Source: an uncultured Saprospiraceae bacterium (GTDB lineage Bacteria; Bacteroidota; Bacteroidia; Chitinophagales; Saprospiraceae). From it: DNA of 38,540 bases. Position numbers and translations under genes: made by a program. Location: contig CAJQRD010000075.1 of assembly GCA_905480605.1 (NCBI GenBank), positions 1 to 38,540 of the forward strand, given 5' to 3'. The notes beneath the pieces are model-generated. The model did not search any database. It was not told the DNA's origin and was given only the letters and a program-made list of their open reading frames with translations. Of this stretch, positions 26,501 to 34,997 are shown piece by piece; positions within the stretch are counted from its first letter, which is position 1, and each line of letters opens with the position of its first letter.

Positions 26501-27104
26501 ATTCAACAAGTAGTTTATCAATGTCAATTAAAAATTGATCAACATCTTCTGGGTCAGTTCCTTCAGCAAAAGCCCTGATGTGTCTTTTAGTATCAGTTAA
26601 AATCATTTTTCCTGAGTGGTCAAATCCTCCAGGTGCATCTGGATCTTCAAAAGCAGCAACAAAATAATCGTCAGCTATATCCAAAATTTCTCCTTTTTCA
26701 CCAGTTAAGAACATCCATACGCTATCGTCTATATTTAGTTTCTGGGCATATTTTTTCAATTTTTCAGGGGTATCTCGTTTAGGGTCAATTGTATGACTCA
26801 CCAATTTTACCCTATCGTTGTCTTTGTATTTGTCATATACTCTTAACATTTGTTTTTTTACAATGGGACAAATTGAAGGACAAGACATGAAAAAGAAATC
26901 CGAAATGTAGATGTTATCTTTTAGGTCACTATTCGTAACATAATTAGAATCCTGGTTAATAAATTTAAAATCCGGAATTCTGTGATAAACTGTATCTGTT
27001 TCTGAGATGTCATGTCTTCCTAAGATAGGGAGTGGGCTACTATCAGTTTGACAAGAGCACATACTTAATAAAATCAACAACACTGTAATTATATAGATTT
27101 TCAT
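26490..27104 (-). CDS. SCO1/SenC family copper-binding lipoprotein
   Basis: A 204-residue thioredoxin-fold protein of the SCO1/SenC/PrrC family, which delivers copper to the CuA site of cytochrome oxidase or senses redox state. The metal ligands are visible: CPSIC (Cys75, Cys79) and the distal His163 (GGFDHSGKMIL). It carries a lipobox (SMCSC, Cys18), so it is probably tethered to the membrane. Family segments include FFFMSCPSICP, VKLVSHTIDPKRDTPEKLK and DVDQFLIDIDKLL. It is co-transcribed with a cytochrome c and a small lipoprotein. Confidence 0.95.
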   Translation of the reverse strand: MKIYIITVLLILLSMCSCQTDSSPLPILGRHDISETDTVYHRIPDFKFINQDSNYVTNSDLKDNIYISDFFFMSCPSICPIVKKQMLRVYDKYKDNDRVKLVSHTIDPKRDTPEKLKKYAQKLNIDDSVWMFLTGEKGEILDIADDYFVAAFEDPDAPGGFDHSGKMILTDTKRHIRAFAEGTDPEDVDQFLIDIDKLLVEYAQ

Positions 27105-27108
27105 GGTT

Positions 27109-27510
27109 TTAGTTTTTCGTACTTAAATAATTAGTACCTTCTGTTATAGCTTGCTTCATCATCTTACTTACCTCAGAGATTTTCTCCTTTTCCTTATTTA
27201 AATAAGTTATTTTCTCCTCATCTTTAGCTTTGTCCATACTTCGAAATTTTCCAAAGTCTGCCATCCATGACATCATGGATTCATCCGCAACATCTAAGTT
27301 TTTTATTAACTCTAAGGATACTGTTGAATTATCACCCAACTTGCGAATTCTTTTCTTCAATTTATGAATTGTTGATATGTCTGGCATAACCTCATCATGT
27401 ATGACCATTACCTCTTTATACAACTCCTCTATTTTTGGATTTGACAGATCAGGTTTACATGCACACACGAAAATGGTAAGTAGCAAAACCAATTGTAAAT
27501 TAATCTTCAT
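27109..27510 (-). CDS. Small coiled-coil lipoprotein of unknown function
   Basis: A 133-residue lipoprotein with signal MKINLQLVLLLTIFVCACK and lipobox Cys18. The rest is helical, with paired charged segments (EELYKEVMVIHDEVMPDISTIHKLK and KEEKITYLNKEKEKISEVSKM regions) suggesting a coiled coil. It has His and Met residues in the first helix (IHDEVMPDISTIH) and a Met-rich middle (SMMSWMADFGKFRSMDK), possible copper ligands; this is speculation based on its place 4 nt upstream of the SCO1 gene. Similar proteins next to SCO1 are common in Bacteroidota, but I know of no assigned role. It is the first gene of the four-gene unit. Confidence 0.78.
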   Translation of the reverse strand: MKINLQLVLLLTIFVCACKPDLSNPKIEELYKEVMVIHDEVMPDISTIHKLKKRIRKLGDNSTVSLELIKNLDVADESMMSWMADFGKFRSMDKAKDEEKITYLNKEKEKISEVSKMMKQAITEGTNYLSTKN

Positions 27511-27635
27511 AATTCTGTAATTTAATTATATCTAAACTTGTTTAATGTAAAACTTATTCTAAAATTTATTGTTTCAAAAGTAAGTGCAAAATTAGTCTTT
27601 ACTGTGTTGAATTATTATTTATTTTTTATCTAAAT

Positions 27636-29039
27636 ATGAAAAAGTCAATAGTTTGGTTTCGCAATGATCTTAGAATTCATGATAATGAAGCTCTATTAGA
27701 TGCTCTCAAGCATAATGATCATATTATTCCTGTCTATATTTTTGATGAGCGAATGTTTAACACCGAAAGTAGATTCGGGCACAGAAAAACAGGAAAGTAT
27801 CGTGCTCAGTTTATTATTGATGCTGTAAAGGACTTGCGTAATAGTTTTGAGGCCCTTTCAAGCAATTTATTTGTGCGTGTGGGCAAGCCTGAAGAAATCA
27901 TCCCTGATCTTGCTAGTAAGCACAAAACTAGCTATGTCTATTGCAATAGAGATAGGACGCAAGAAGAATTAGATGTTCAAGATGCTCTTGAAAAAAATCT
28001 ATGGATGATTGGGCAGGAAATGAGGTACTATAGGGGTAAAATGTTGTATTACACAGCGGATTTGCCTTTTCCAGTTTCTCATTGCCCTGACACTTTTTCG
28101 AATTTTCGAAAAGAAGTAGAGAAATATGTACCGATAAGAAAACCATTCGATTCTCCGACTCATGATATTTCAAGTCCAATTGATGATATTGATTATGGAA
28201 TAATACCATCTATTGCTAATTTTGGCTTAGGAGACAATGAAATTGATTTGGATATTAAAGGAGGGGAGACAGAGGCTCTAAAATCCTTGAATTATTACAT
28301 TTGGGAATCAGACTTGGTTTCGAACTATAAGGAAACAAGAAATGGTTTGTTAGGCAGAGATTATTCAAGCAAGTTTTCTGCTTATTTATCATTGGGTTGT
28401 CTTTCTCCTAAATTAATTTTCAGTGAAGTAAAGCGATATGAATCAGAACGCATTAAGAACAAATCAACATATTGGTTGATCTTTGAGTTGTTGTGGAGAG
28501 ACTTTTTTAGATTTATGGCTAAAAAGCATGGTAATTCTATTTTTCAAAAAGCAGGCTTAAAGGCTGGTGATATTCCAAAGTATTTTGATAAGGCGGAATT
28601 ATTCCATAAGTGGAAAAATGCTGAGACAGGCATTCCATTTATAGATGCAAATATGCGTGAATTAAACGCTACAGGTTTTATGTCCAATAGAGGAAGGCAA
28701 AACGTCGCATCCTTCTTAGTAAAAGATTTAAAAGTTAATTGGCAGCTGGGCGCGGATTATTTCGAAAGCTTGTTGATAGATTATGATCCTTGTAGCAATT
28801 ACGGAAACTGGAATTATATTGCTGGGGTAGGGAATGATCCAAGAGAGGATAGATATTTTAATATTTCTCTTCAAGCGAAAAGATATGATCCTGAGGCCAA
28901 CTATATTCGAACTTGGTTACCGGAATTATCAGAGGCACCAATAGATTTAATTTTTAATCCTTTTTTAGACTCTCAAGAAACTCTATCTAGGGATTATAAT
29001 TACATGCAGCCTTGTGTCCATATAAAGAATTGGAATTAG
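27636..29039 (+). CDS. DASH-type cryptochrome / photolyase
   Basis: A 467-residue flavoprotein of the photolyase/cryptochrome family. The N-terminal alpha/beta domain is DASH-like (KSIVWFRNDLRIHDNEAL, GKYRAQFIIDAVKDLR, FVRVGKPEEIIPDL). The C-terminal FAD-binding domain shows ELLWRDFFRFMAKKHG, IPFIDANMRELNATGFMSNR, GRQNVASFLVKDLKVNWQ and NYGNWNYIAGVGNDPRED. DASH proteins repair cyclobutane dimers, mainly in single-stranded DNA, and may also sense blue light. The N-terminus lacks a signal peptide. The 3' end overlaps the convergent MFS gene by 4 nt. No sensory partner gene lies alongside. Confidence 0.95.
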   Translation: MKKSIVWFRNDLRIHDNEALLDALKHNDHIIPVYIFDERMFNTESRFGHRKTGKYRAQFIIDAVKDLRNSFEALSSNLFVRVGKPEEIIPDLASKHKTSYVYCNRDRTQEELDVQDALEKNLWMIGQEMRYYRGKMLYYTADLPFPVSHCPDTFSNFRKEVEKYVPIRKPFDSPTHDISSPIDDIDYGIIPSIANFGLGDNEIDLDIKGGETEALKSLNYYIWESDLVSNYKETRNGLLGRDYSSKFSAYLSLGCLSPKLIFSEVKRYESERIKNKSTYWLIFELLWRDFFRFMAKKHGNSIFQKAGLKAGDIPKYFDKAELFHKWKNAETGIPFIDANMRELNATGFMSNRGRQNVASFLVKDLKVNWQLGADYFESLLIDYDPCSNYGNWNYIAGVGNDPREDRYFNISLQAKRYDPEANYIRTWLPELSEAPIDLIFNPFLDSQETLSRDYNYMQPCVHIKNWN

Positions 29040-30250
29040 GATTTCAAATTTGTGTCAAATAATTTTCCAGAATTAATAAAAAACAAAGGTATTAAAAGTA
29101 TAAGACCGAGTATAAAACTTGTTGTCAGAATGGTTGATAATGATAACCATTTGTTGGTCTCACTACCAATAACTATTGTTAGTCCCAGTAAGGTCAGTGA
29201 GTATGACAGTCTTGAAGCCAAACTCTGAAATGAAAAATATGTTGCCCTGTGATTTTCATTGAGGCGAGGAGCAATTTCTGCATTTATAGGTGCTGCTGTT
29301 AAAGACATTGAAAAACTTCTCATTAATATTATAAAAACAATCCCTATATGTAGTATTATAGCCATTCCTCCTATAATTGCCAGTTGGAAAAATATTGCAG
29401 CAATACATAATTTTTTAAGCCCATACTTTAACAACCACTTTGGACTCATGCTGGAGGCAAATGCTCCAAAGACTCGTGTCAATGCAAATACTATCCCAGA
29501 ATAAATCGCGGCATGAATTCCTAAGCCCATATTGTTTCCTTCAAGCAATTCTAAATATGATTGATAAAATTCATACGGTATGTGTGATAAAATAAAAAGA
29601 TTTATTGAAAATAGAAAAATCCATTTTAGCTCTGGTTTAAGTATTTCATTTTTAACTGATCTGATCTGTTGTATAAAATTACCTGTTTGATTTTCTTGAT
29701 CATGGTTAGGTTCTTTGAATTTCCAACTGATTATTAAAGCTGGCAATATGAAAACTAAGGATAATACATAACCAAATCTTAGCTGAAAACTTCCTAATAT
29801 ACCACCAAGTAAAACAGCAACGGCACTGGCAATTTGTTTTTTGGTTTGAATATCTGCCTCTCTTTCAATATATTCATGTTCTAAGTTTGCTGCCTCGAGC
29901 GATTCATAGTAAAAGGCCGTATCTGTTCCAGATAGAAAGCTCATGCCACATGCTAAAAGAATTTGTGCACAAACTAATAAGATAAATGATGGACTGATAA
30001 AGCCAAATAAAAAATATGCTACTGTAAAGGCAAGACTTGAAATAATAAGAGTAGTTCGTCTGCCTATTTTATCAGAGAAATACCCTGATGGTATTTCTAG
30101 AATAACAACACTTAAATAGTATATTGATTCTAAGATGAGCACCTCAGAAATAGAAAGTGAAGCACTGAAGTACATAAAGAATACAGGAAGCCATGCCATC
30201 ATTGAGACACTGGATCTATAAATTGGGAAATACTTAATGTTGTATTTCAA
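29036..30250 (-). CDS. MFS transporter
   Basis: A 404-residue 12-helix major facilitator. The loop motif between helices 2 and 3 reads GYFSDKIGRRTTL (family motif GxLaDrxGrkxxl). The N-terminus carries positively charged residues before the first helix. Substrate cannot be deduced; this type is usually a drug or metabolite exporter. It lies 12 nt after the LolD-like ATPase on the same strand, so it may be co-transcribed. The 3' end overlaps the cryptochrome gene by 4 nt tail to tail. Confidence 0.9.
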   Translation of the reverse strand: MKYNIKYFPIYRSSVSMMAWLPVFFMYFSASLSISEVLILESIYYLSVVILEIPSGYFSDKIGRRTTLIISSLAFTVAYFLFGFISPSFILLVCAQILLACGMSFLSGTDTAFYYESLEAANLEHEYIEREADIQTKKQIASAVAVLLGGILGSFQLRFGYVLSLVFILPALIISWKFKEPNHDQENQTGNFIQQIRSVKNEILKPELKWIFLFSINLFILSHIPYEFYQSYLELLEGNNMGLGIHAAIYSGIVFALTRVFGAFASSMSPKWLLKYGLKKLCIAAIFFQLAIIGGMAIILHIGIVFIILMRSFSMSLTAAPINAEIAPRLNENHRATYFSFQSLASRLSYSLTLLGLTIVIGSETNKWLSLSTILTTSFILGLILLIPLFFINSGKLFDTNLKS

Positions 30251-30262
30251 AGTACTATATTT

Positions 30263-30916
30263 CTAAAGTTTAATTAAACCATCTTTCATTTCAATACATC
30301 GATCGCTTAATTTGGCAAGTTCCATGTTGTGAGTTACAATAACAAATGTATGGTTAAAGTCTTGCTTGAGTTTAGTAATAAGGTTATGTAACTCAAATGA
30401 TGTTTGAGTATCAAGATTTCCCGTAGGTTCATCAGCAAAAATAATTTTGGGCTTGTTTATCAAAGCTCTTGCCACTGCAACACGTTGTTTTTCCCCACCT
30501 GATAGCTGATTGGGTTTATGGGACATCCTTTCTGATAAACCTAAGTATTCAAGCAGTTTCTCTGCTTCTATATTTGCATCTTTTTTACTATTACCCTTTA
30601 TAAGCGAAGGTATAGTAACGTTTTCAATAGCTGTGAACTCTGGAATCAAGTGATGAAACTGAAAAATAAATCCTATTTTTTCGTTTCTAAATTTAGCCAG
30701 TTTGTTTGTCGATAATTTATAAATATCAACATTGTCAATCAGGACTGAACCACTATCTGGAGTATCTAAACTACCTAAAATATGTAACAAAGTACTTTTT
30801 CCTGTACCAGATTTACCAACTATACTTGTAATAGTCCCTTTTGGTATCTCAAATCCAACGCCTTTTAATACTTCTAAGTCGCCGTATGCTTTTTTTATAT
30901 TTGTTGCGAGTAACAT
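30263..30916 (-). CDS. LolD-like ABC transporter ATP-binding protein
   Basis: A 217-residue ABC ATPase of the LolD/MacB/FtsE type. It has Walker [10 protein letters not shown] (residues 34-42), Q-loop [18 protein letters not shown] (lipoprotein-exporter type), signature [15 protein letters not shown], Walker [13 protein letters not shown] and H-loop IVTHN. LolD powers LolCE lipoprotein sorting to the outer membrane. No LolC/E-like permease adjoins it here, so the partner is elsewhere; the name is tentative. The divergent glycosyltransferase gene is 54 nt away, with a perfect AT palindrome between them. Confidence 0.9.
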   Translation of the reverse strand: MLLATNIKKAYGDLEVLKGVGFEIPKGTITSIVGKSGTGKSTLLHILGSLDTPDSGSVLIDNVDIYKLSTNKLAKFRNEKIGFIFQFHHLIPEFTAIENVTIPSLIKGNSKKDANIEAEKLLEYLGLSERMSHKPNQLSGGEKQRVAVARALINKPKIIFADEPTGNLDTQTSFELHNLITKLKQDFNHTFVIVTHNMELAKLSDRCIEMKDGLIKL

Positions 30917-30926
30917 GAGGCTAAAC

Positions 30927-30946
30927 TATTAAAATTAATTTTAATA
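30927..30946. promoter_or_regulatory. 20-bp perfect A/T palindrome between divergent genes
   Basis: Positions 30927-30946 read the same on both strands (centre between 30936 and 30937). The palindrome lies in the 54-bp gap between the LolD-like gene and the glycosyltransferase gene, where a shared operator would be expected. Being all A/T in an AT-rich genome, a palindrome of this length could arise by chance somewhere in the window, so this is a candidate only. Confidence 0.3.
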
Positions 30947-30970
30947 CATTCGCTTTGATTAAAGTTTGAC

Positions 30971-32179
30971 ATGAAAATCTTACAATTAGTTAAAAAGTTT
31001 CCTTTTCCACCCAAAGATGGTGAATCAATTGCTGTTTTGTCTAGCAGTAAAGGATATGCTGATCTAGGTTGTGAGATTTCATTACTGTCAATGAATACAA
31101 AGAAGCATTTTGTAGAAAAGACGGAAGGAGAAGGTTTGATACATTACAAATCAATAGATACTTCTTATTTGGACAATACGTTAAACCCAATTAAGGCCTT
31201 TTTAAACTTGTTTTCCAATGATTCATTTAATATCAAAAGATTTGATTCTTCAGATTTTAGACATAAACTTATAACTATCCTGGATAGCCAAGATTTTGAC
31301 GTTATTCAATTGGAATCACTATATATGCTTCCGTATATCAATACAATAAGATCTAAATCCAAAGCTATCATTGTATTTAGGTCGCATAATATCGAGCATG
31401 AAATATGGACCAATTTGTCAACATCAAGTAATAATCCTTTATTAAAATGGTATTATAATTTATGTTCTAGGAGATTAAAAGAGTATGAATTAAATCAGTT
31501 TACTAATTATGACTTATTATTGCCAATTAGCCACACAGATTTAAGTAAATACCAGCAGTTAGGTTTTGATCAAAAATTATTACTGTCACCAGTTGGCATC
31601 GATATAGAGAAATATGCAGCAAATAGGAATGTAGTGAACTCCGTGATCAAATTAGGCTATATTGGATCTTTGGATTGGAAGCCTAACATAGAAGGTCTAA
31701 ATTGGTTTTTCAAGAATATTTGGAATGCCGTGTCAGTAAAATATAATAAAATTGAATTTCACCTTGCAGGGAGAAACCCTGATAGCTCTTTGCAAAACTT
31801 ACCTTATCCTAAATTGTTTAATCATGGAGAAGTTCCAGATGCAAAAGACTTTTTAGAAAACCTTGACTTCGTTGTTGTTCCACTTTTATCAGGAAGTGGA
31901 ATAAGAATAAAAATTCTTGAAAGTATGGCAATGGGCAAAGTTGTATTATCAACTCCCAAAGGATACGAAGGGATTAATATACAAAATGGAAGAGATGGTT
32001 TTATTTTTAATGATGCTGAAGAATTTGAGGCTCAAATTCAATTTCTTATAGAAAATAGTAAATTGATTTCGCAGATTTCCCTAAATGCAAAAAAATATAT
32101 TAAGTGTAATTTTGATATTAAGACACTTGCACAAAATAATATTAATAAGTTCAAACAAATAATAAATTCAAATGGATAA
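30971..32179 (+). CDS. Glycosyltransferase family 4 (GT-B)
   Basis: A 402-residue retaining glycosyltransferase with the GT-B fold. The N-terminal domain holds a PPKDGES loop and IVFRSHNIEHEIWTNLST. The C-terminal donor-binding domain has LGYIGSLDWKPNIEGLNWFF, FHLAGRNPD, VVVPLLSGSGIRIKILESMA and GKVVLSTPKGYEGI (the EX7E-like region of the family). The donor and acceptor sugars are unknown; it probably builds capsule, LPS or exopolysaccharide. There is no glycan cluster nearby. Its 3' end overlaps the pyrophosphohydrolase gene by 8 nt. Confidence 0.92.
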   Translation: MKILQLVKKFPFPPKDGESIAVLSSSKGYADLGCEISLLSMNTKKHFVEKTEGEGLIHYKSIDTSYLDNTLNPIKAFLNLFSNDSFNIKRFDSSDFRHKLITILDSQDFDVIQLESLYMLPYINTIRSKSKAIIVFRSHNIEHEIWTNLSTSSNNPLLKWYYNLCSRRLKEYELNQFTNYDLLLPISHTDLSKYQQLGFDQKLLLSPVGIDIEKYAANRNVVNSVIKLGYIGSLDWKPNIEGLNWFFKNIWNAVSVKYNKIEFHLAGRNPDSSLQNLPYPKLFNHGEVPDAKDFLENLDFVVVPLLSGSGIRIKILESMAMGKVVLSTPKGYEGINIQNGRDGFIFNDAEEFEAQIQFLIENSKLISQISLNAKKYIKCNFDIKTLAQNNINKFKQIINSNG

Positions 32180-32645
32180 ATTTAAGGAACCAAAACCTTT
32201 AAATGATGTGGCTGAGTTTCACGATACTTTTAATTTACCTGTATTAGATGAACCTACTATTCCTTCAAAGAAACGATGTGAATTAAGAATAAATCTTTTA
32301 GAAGAAGAGCTAAAGGAGTTAAAAGTAGCTATTGAGGAAAATGATATTGTTGAAGTTATAGACGCTTTTTGCGATATCCAATATGTGTTATCTGGAGCAA
32401 TATTGGAATTTGGTTTTGGAGAGAAGTTTAAAGACTTTTTCGAAGAAGTTCAACGTTCAAACATGAGCAAGACTTGCAAGACACTAGAAGAGGCAATGGC
32501 TACACAAGCCCACTATGACAAGAAAGATGGTACGCAGTCAGAAATAGTGCAAAAGGGGGTTGAGTATTTGGTTTACAGAAAATCAGATAAGAAAGTTTTA
32601 AAATCAGTGAATTATAGTGAGGCTGATTTAAAACAGTTTTTCTAA
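32172..32645 (+). CDS. MazG-like / phosphoribosyl-ATP pyrophosphohydrolase family NTP pyrophosphatase
   Basis: A 157-residue all-alpha NTP pyrophosphohydrolase. The metal-binding pattern ExxE...ExxD is visible as LLEEELKELKVAI and VEVIDAFCDIQYVLSGA, where acidic residues bind Mg2+ and cleave the alpha-beta bond of NTPs. The C-terminal region (DKKDGTQSEIVQKGVEYLVYRKSD) is a strand-rich extension seen in this subgroup. It probably cleans non-canonical nucleotides. It is not HisE, because no his genes surround it. It overlaps the glycosyltransferase by 8 nt and ends in a strong terminator. Confidence 0.88.
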   Translation: MDKFKEPKPLNDVAEFHDTFNLPVLDEPTIPSKKRCELRINLLEEELKELKVAIEENDIVEVIDAFCDIQYVLSGAILEFGFGEKFKDFFEEVQRSNMSKTCKTLEEAMATQAHYDKKDGTQSEIVQKGVEYLVYRKSDKKVLKSVNYSEADLKQFF

Positions 32646-32650
32646 AATAA

Positions 32651-32689
32651 AAAAAGCATGATTGGATTTCAATCATGCTTTTTTTTTAA
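32651..32689 (+). terminator. Bidirectional Rho-independent terminator between convergent genes
   Basis: AAAAAGCATGATTG (32651-32664) pairs with CAATCATGCTTTTT (32670-32683) around a 5-nt loop. A T run follows to 32687 and an A run precedes it, so it suits both the pyrophosphohydrolase (plus) and the lipoprotein operon (minus). Confidence 0.93.
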
Positions 32690-32706
32690 TTATTATTCTA
32701 ATATGA

Positions 32707-33660
32707 TTATAAAGTTTCCAATTCAAATTGAATTTCAGATAAATTTACTTGATGTGGTTCAACATTAATTTCTAATGCTTCTGCACCTAATTCAAGTTCT
32801 TGTTCAAAATAATAATAATGTCCATCCACAGATTTTGAAATGCTTATAATTGTATAAGGTACCTGATCAGTAGCAGGTAAGTTGTTCAAACAAAATGTTG
32901 AAGAATTATCATTTATCATCTTTAGTTTTGTAATGTACTTTCTATCATTCATTAAGAGATAAGCTGCAGTATTATCGCCATTAAATTCAGGACTGTAACT
33001 TAAACAAAGAGAGGAAGAACTGCTAGATAAACTTTCCTTAGTTACTAATGAATACCAGCCAGAATTATTTATAATTATTTCATAACCATATTCTATATGC
33101 ATGATACCATTTTCGTCAATTGCTTCCCATGCGATATGTTCAACTTGTGAATTTATATTACTGGTAAAATATTCCCATCTTAAAGAGTTATCGAAAGCTT
33201 GCCCGTACCCTAAAGCTAGCTCCCCAGTTAATTTATCATGAGGGAAGCGAACGCGTATCGTTTTTCCTTCTTCAAAACCTAATTGATTACCATCTTTTTC
33301 AGCTGAAACATAAAAACTATAGATTGTATTTGTAATCCCAATACTTGATTCGTGGTCTACATTTTGCAAAATATAATCAACATACTTTCTCAACTCAATT
33401 ACCTTCAAATCGTATTGAATGTCACCTTCTGATTCTGAGTCAAAAGCACCTTTATCTACTTCAATATATGAATTGAACTTAGTGGTTAACTTATGAGACT
33501 CATTATTACTCAATTTGACATCAAGTGATTTAGAAGGTATCAATGATTTTAATGAGTTGGTAGGGTAGTCTGCATGAGTTGGTATAAATATCTCATCTTT
33601 ATCCTTAATGCAAGATTGCAAAAGGAATACTATGGATAATATGTAAAAAATACTTTTCAT
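32707..33660 (-). CDS. Lipoprotein of unknown function in the sigma-factor operon
   Basis: A 317-residue protein with a signal peptide and lipobox (FLLQSC, Cys17). I recognise no domain. The first 35 residues after the Cys are polar and low in structure. The remainder alternates strands (about 100-250 includes SSIGITNTIYSFYVSAEKDG, RWEYFTSNINSQVEHIAWEA, IIINNSGWYSLVTKESLS) and resembles a beta-sandwich, with a Ser tract (SLSSSSSSLCLS) in the middle. It ends without a T9SS tail. It lies 26 nt downstream of the anti-sigma/barrel gene and shares the bidirectional terminator, so it is probably the last gene of the sigma operon and a surface or periplasmic output or partner. Confidence 0.75.
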   Translation of the reverse strand: MKSIFYILSIVFLLQSCIKDKDEIFIPTHADYPTNSLKSLIPSKSLDVKLSNNESHKLTTKFNSYIEVDKGAFDSESEGDIQYDLKVIELRKYVDYILQNVDHESSIGITNTIYSFYVSAEKDGNQLGFEEGKTIRVRFPHDKLTGELALGYGQAFDNSLRWEYFTSNINSQVEHIAWEAIDENGIMHIEYGYEIIINNSGWYSLVTKESLSSSSSSLCLSYSPEFNGDNTAAYLLMNDRKYITKLKMINDNSSTFCLNNLPATDQVPYTIISISKSVDGHYYYFEQELELGAEALEINVEPHQVNLSEIQFELETL

Positions 33661-33686
33661 TAATTATATTTAAATTCGGTGTGCTA

Positions 33687-34997
33687 CTAAAATTTATACC
33701 TTAAACCTGTTCCTAATCCTATACTCAAATACTTCTGATCTATTGGATTATCTATGGAGTTAAAATATCCTCCGTAATACCTCAGGTCTATTCCTGCATT
33801 AACAAATAGATCAGGATATACTTCTGTTTCAAGCTTTATAGCTCCGGTATAACTTAATCCGACTTTAGTTGAGTATAGGGGCCCATCGGTTATATTGTTA
33901 CCAAAATCTAGTGTTTCTCCTTTTGCATCAAGAATGGTTCCAGTACTCATCGTTTTTAAATTAAAAACGACTCCTCCTGACATTGAAACATTAAGTCTCC
34001 TACTTAATGGGAGTCTGTATCCAATACTCAATGGAATATCAAGTTGCTTAAACTTATTAAGTGTTAAGGTCTCTTCAATTCCTACTTCTTGATTGATGAA
34101 AGTATCAATGTCAACTTTAATTATGTCTCCATTAGAATTTAATATGGTATCTCTACTTATTAATACTGAGTTTCTAGTTTGACCTTCCTCAATCAAATGA
34201 AATTTCATATTGATTTGATTATACATAATTCCTGCCTGTATAAAGAGACGGTCATTTAATTGATATCCTAATCCTGCATCAAATGAGAAAGATAGAAAAC
34301 CAGATTCTGTTGACTTTCTTGAATCTATATATAAATTATTTTCACCTCCTTTATCATTTAAAAATTGGAAAGGGTAGTTGGCTGTTCCGCTTAAGTAGGC
34401 ATATAGTTTATTGCTTTTCCCACTAAATGATGGACATTGTGGGGTTCCAGCCAGACTTTCATATTTAAATAGTAAATTTTCGTTTTCTTGAGTGGTGATT
34501 AAATTGCCTTTATTATTTGACTTAAGAAGAGCCAAAGGTTTTAAATTTTTATACTCTTTGCTTGGAATGTTATCAACTATTTCATCTATTGAATTATTCT
34601 TTTCGGTGATTATTTGAAAACTTAAACCTTGCTTTTTATTATTTATTCTTTCAATAGATTTTGAACGAATTGATCCTATTTTATTTAAATTAGATAATTG
34701 AAGTTTGAAATTTCCTAAATTGCTAAGATTTAAATTATCAGAATTTTCGTTTGAATAGTTATCAGGTTCTGAGTTCTTTATCAAAGCAATCAGTGATGTT
34801 TCAGTATTATCACTAATAACTTTATAACCTAAATAAAAACTAGGTAATAAAACCAAGCTAACAAAAAAGAATAACCAATACCTAGGACGTTCTTTTTTAT
34901 TACTTATTTGGGAATCGATATAATTCCATAAATCGTCTGATACAGGCATTTCTGCATCAAATAACTTATCTCTTATTTTTTCGTCAAAATTTTTCAA
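33687..34997 (-). CDS. Anti-sigma-like head fused to outer-membrane beta-barrel domain
   Basis: A 436-residue protein in three parts. Residues 1-38 form a charged helix pair (MKNFDEKIRDKLFDAEMP, DDLWNYIDSQISNKKE) that looks like the short cytoplasmic head of some Bacteroidota anti-sigma proteins. Residues 39-62 form one hydrophobic segment (YWLFFFVSLVLLPSFYLGYKV). A 140-residue polar linker follows. Residues about 195-436 resemble an OmpW/PorT-like barrel with alternating strands (FSFDAGLGYQL, LFIQAGIMYNQINMKF, LDIPLSIGYRLPL, LSIGLGTGLRYKF), ending in the aromatic Phe typical of outer-membrane proteins. Its start overlaps the sigma gene stop by 4 nt (ATGA). It could alternatively be two unrelated features; the frame shows no break. 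Confidence 0.72.
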   Translation of the reverse strand: MKNFDEKIRDKLFDAEMPVSDDLWNYIDSQISNKKERPRYWLFFFVSLVLLPSFYLGYKVISDNTETSLIALIKNSEPDNYSNENSDNLNLSNLGNFKLQLSNLNKIGSIRSKSIERINNKKQGLSFQIITEKNNSIDEIVDNIPSKEYKNLKPLALLKSNNKGNLITTQENENLLFKYESLAGTPQCPSFSGKSNKLYAYLSGTANYPFQFLNDKGGENNLYIDSRKSTESGFLSFSFDAGLGYQLNDRLFIQAGIMYNQINMKFHLIEEGQTRNSVLISRDTILNSNGDIIKVDIDTFINQEVGIEETLTLNKFKQLDIPLSIGYRLPLSRRLNVSMSGGVVFNLKTMSTGTILDAKGETLDFGNNITDGPLYSTKVGLSYTGAIKLETEVYPDLFVNAGIDLRYYGGYFNSIDNPIDQKYLSIGLGTGLRYKF

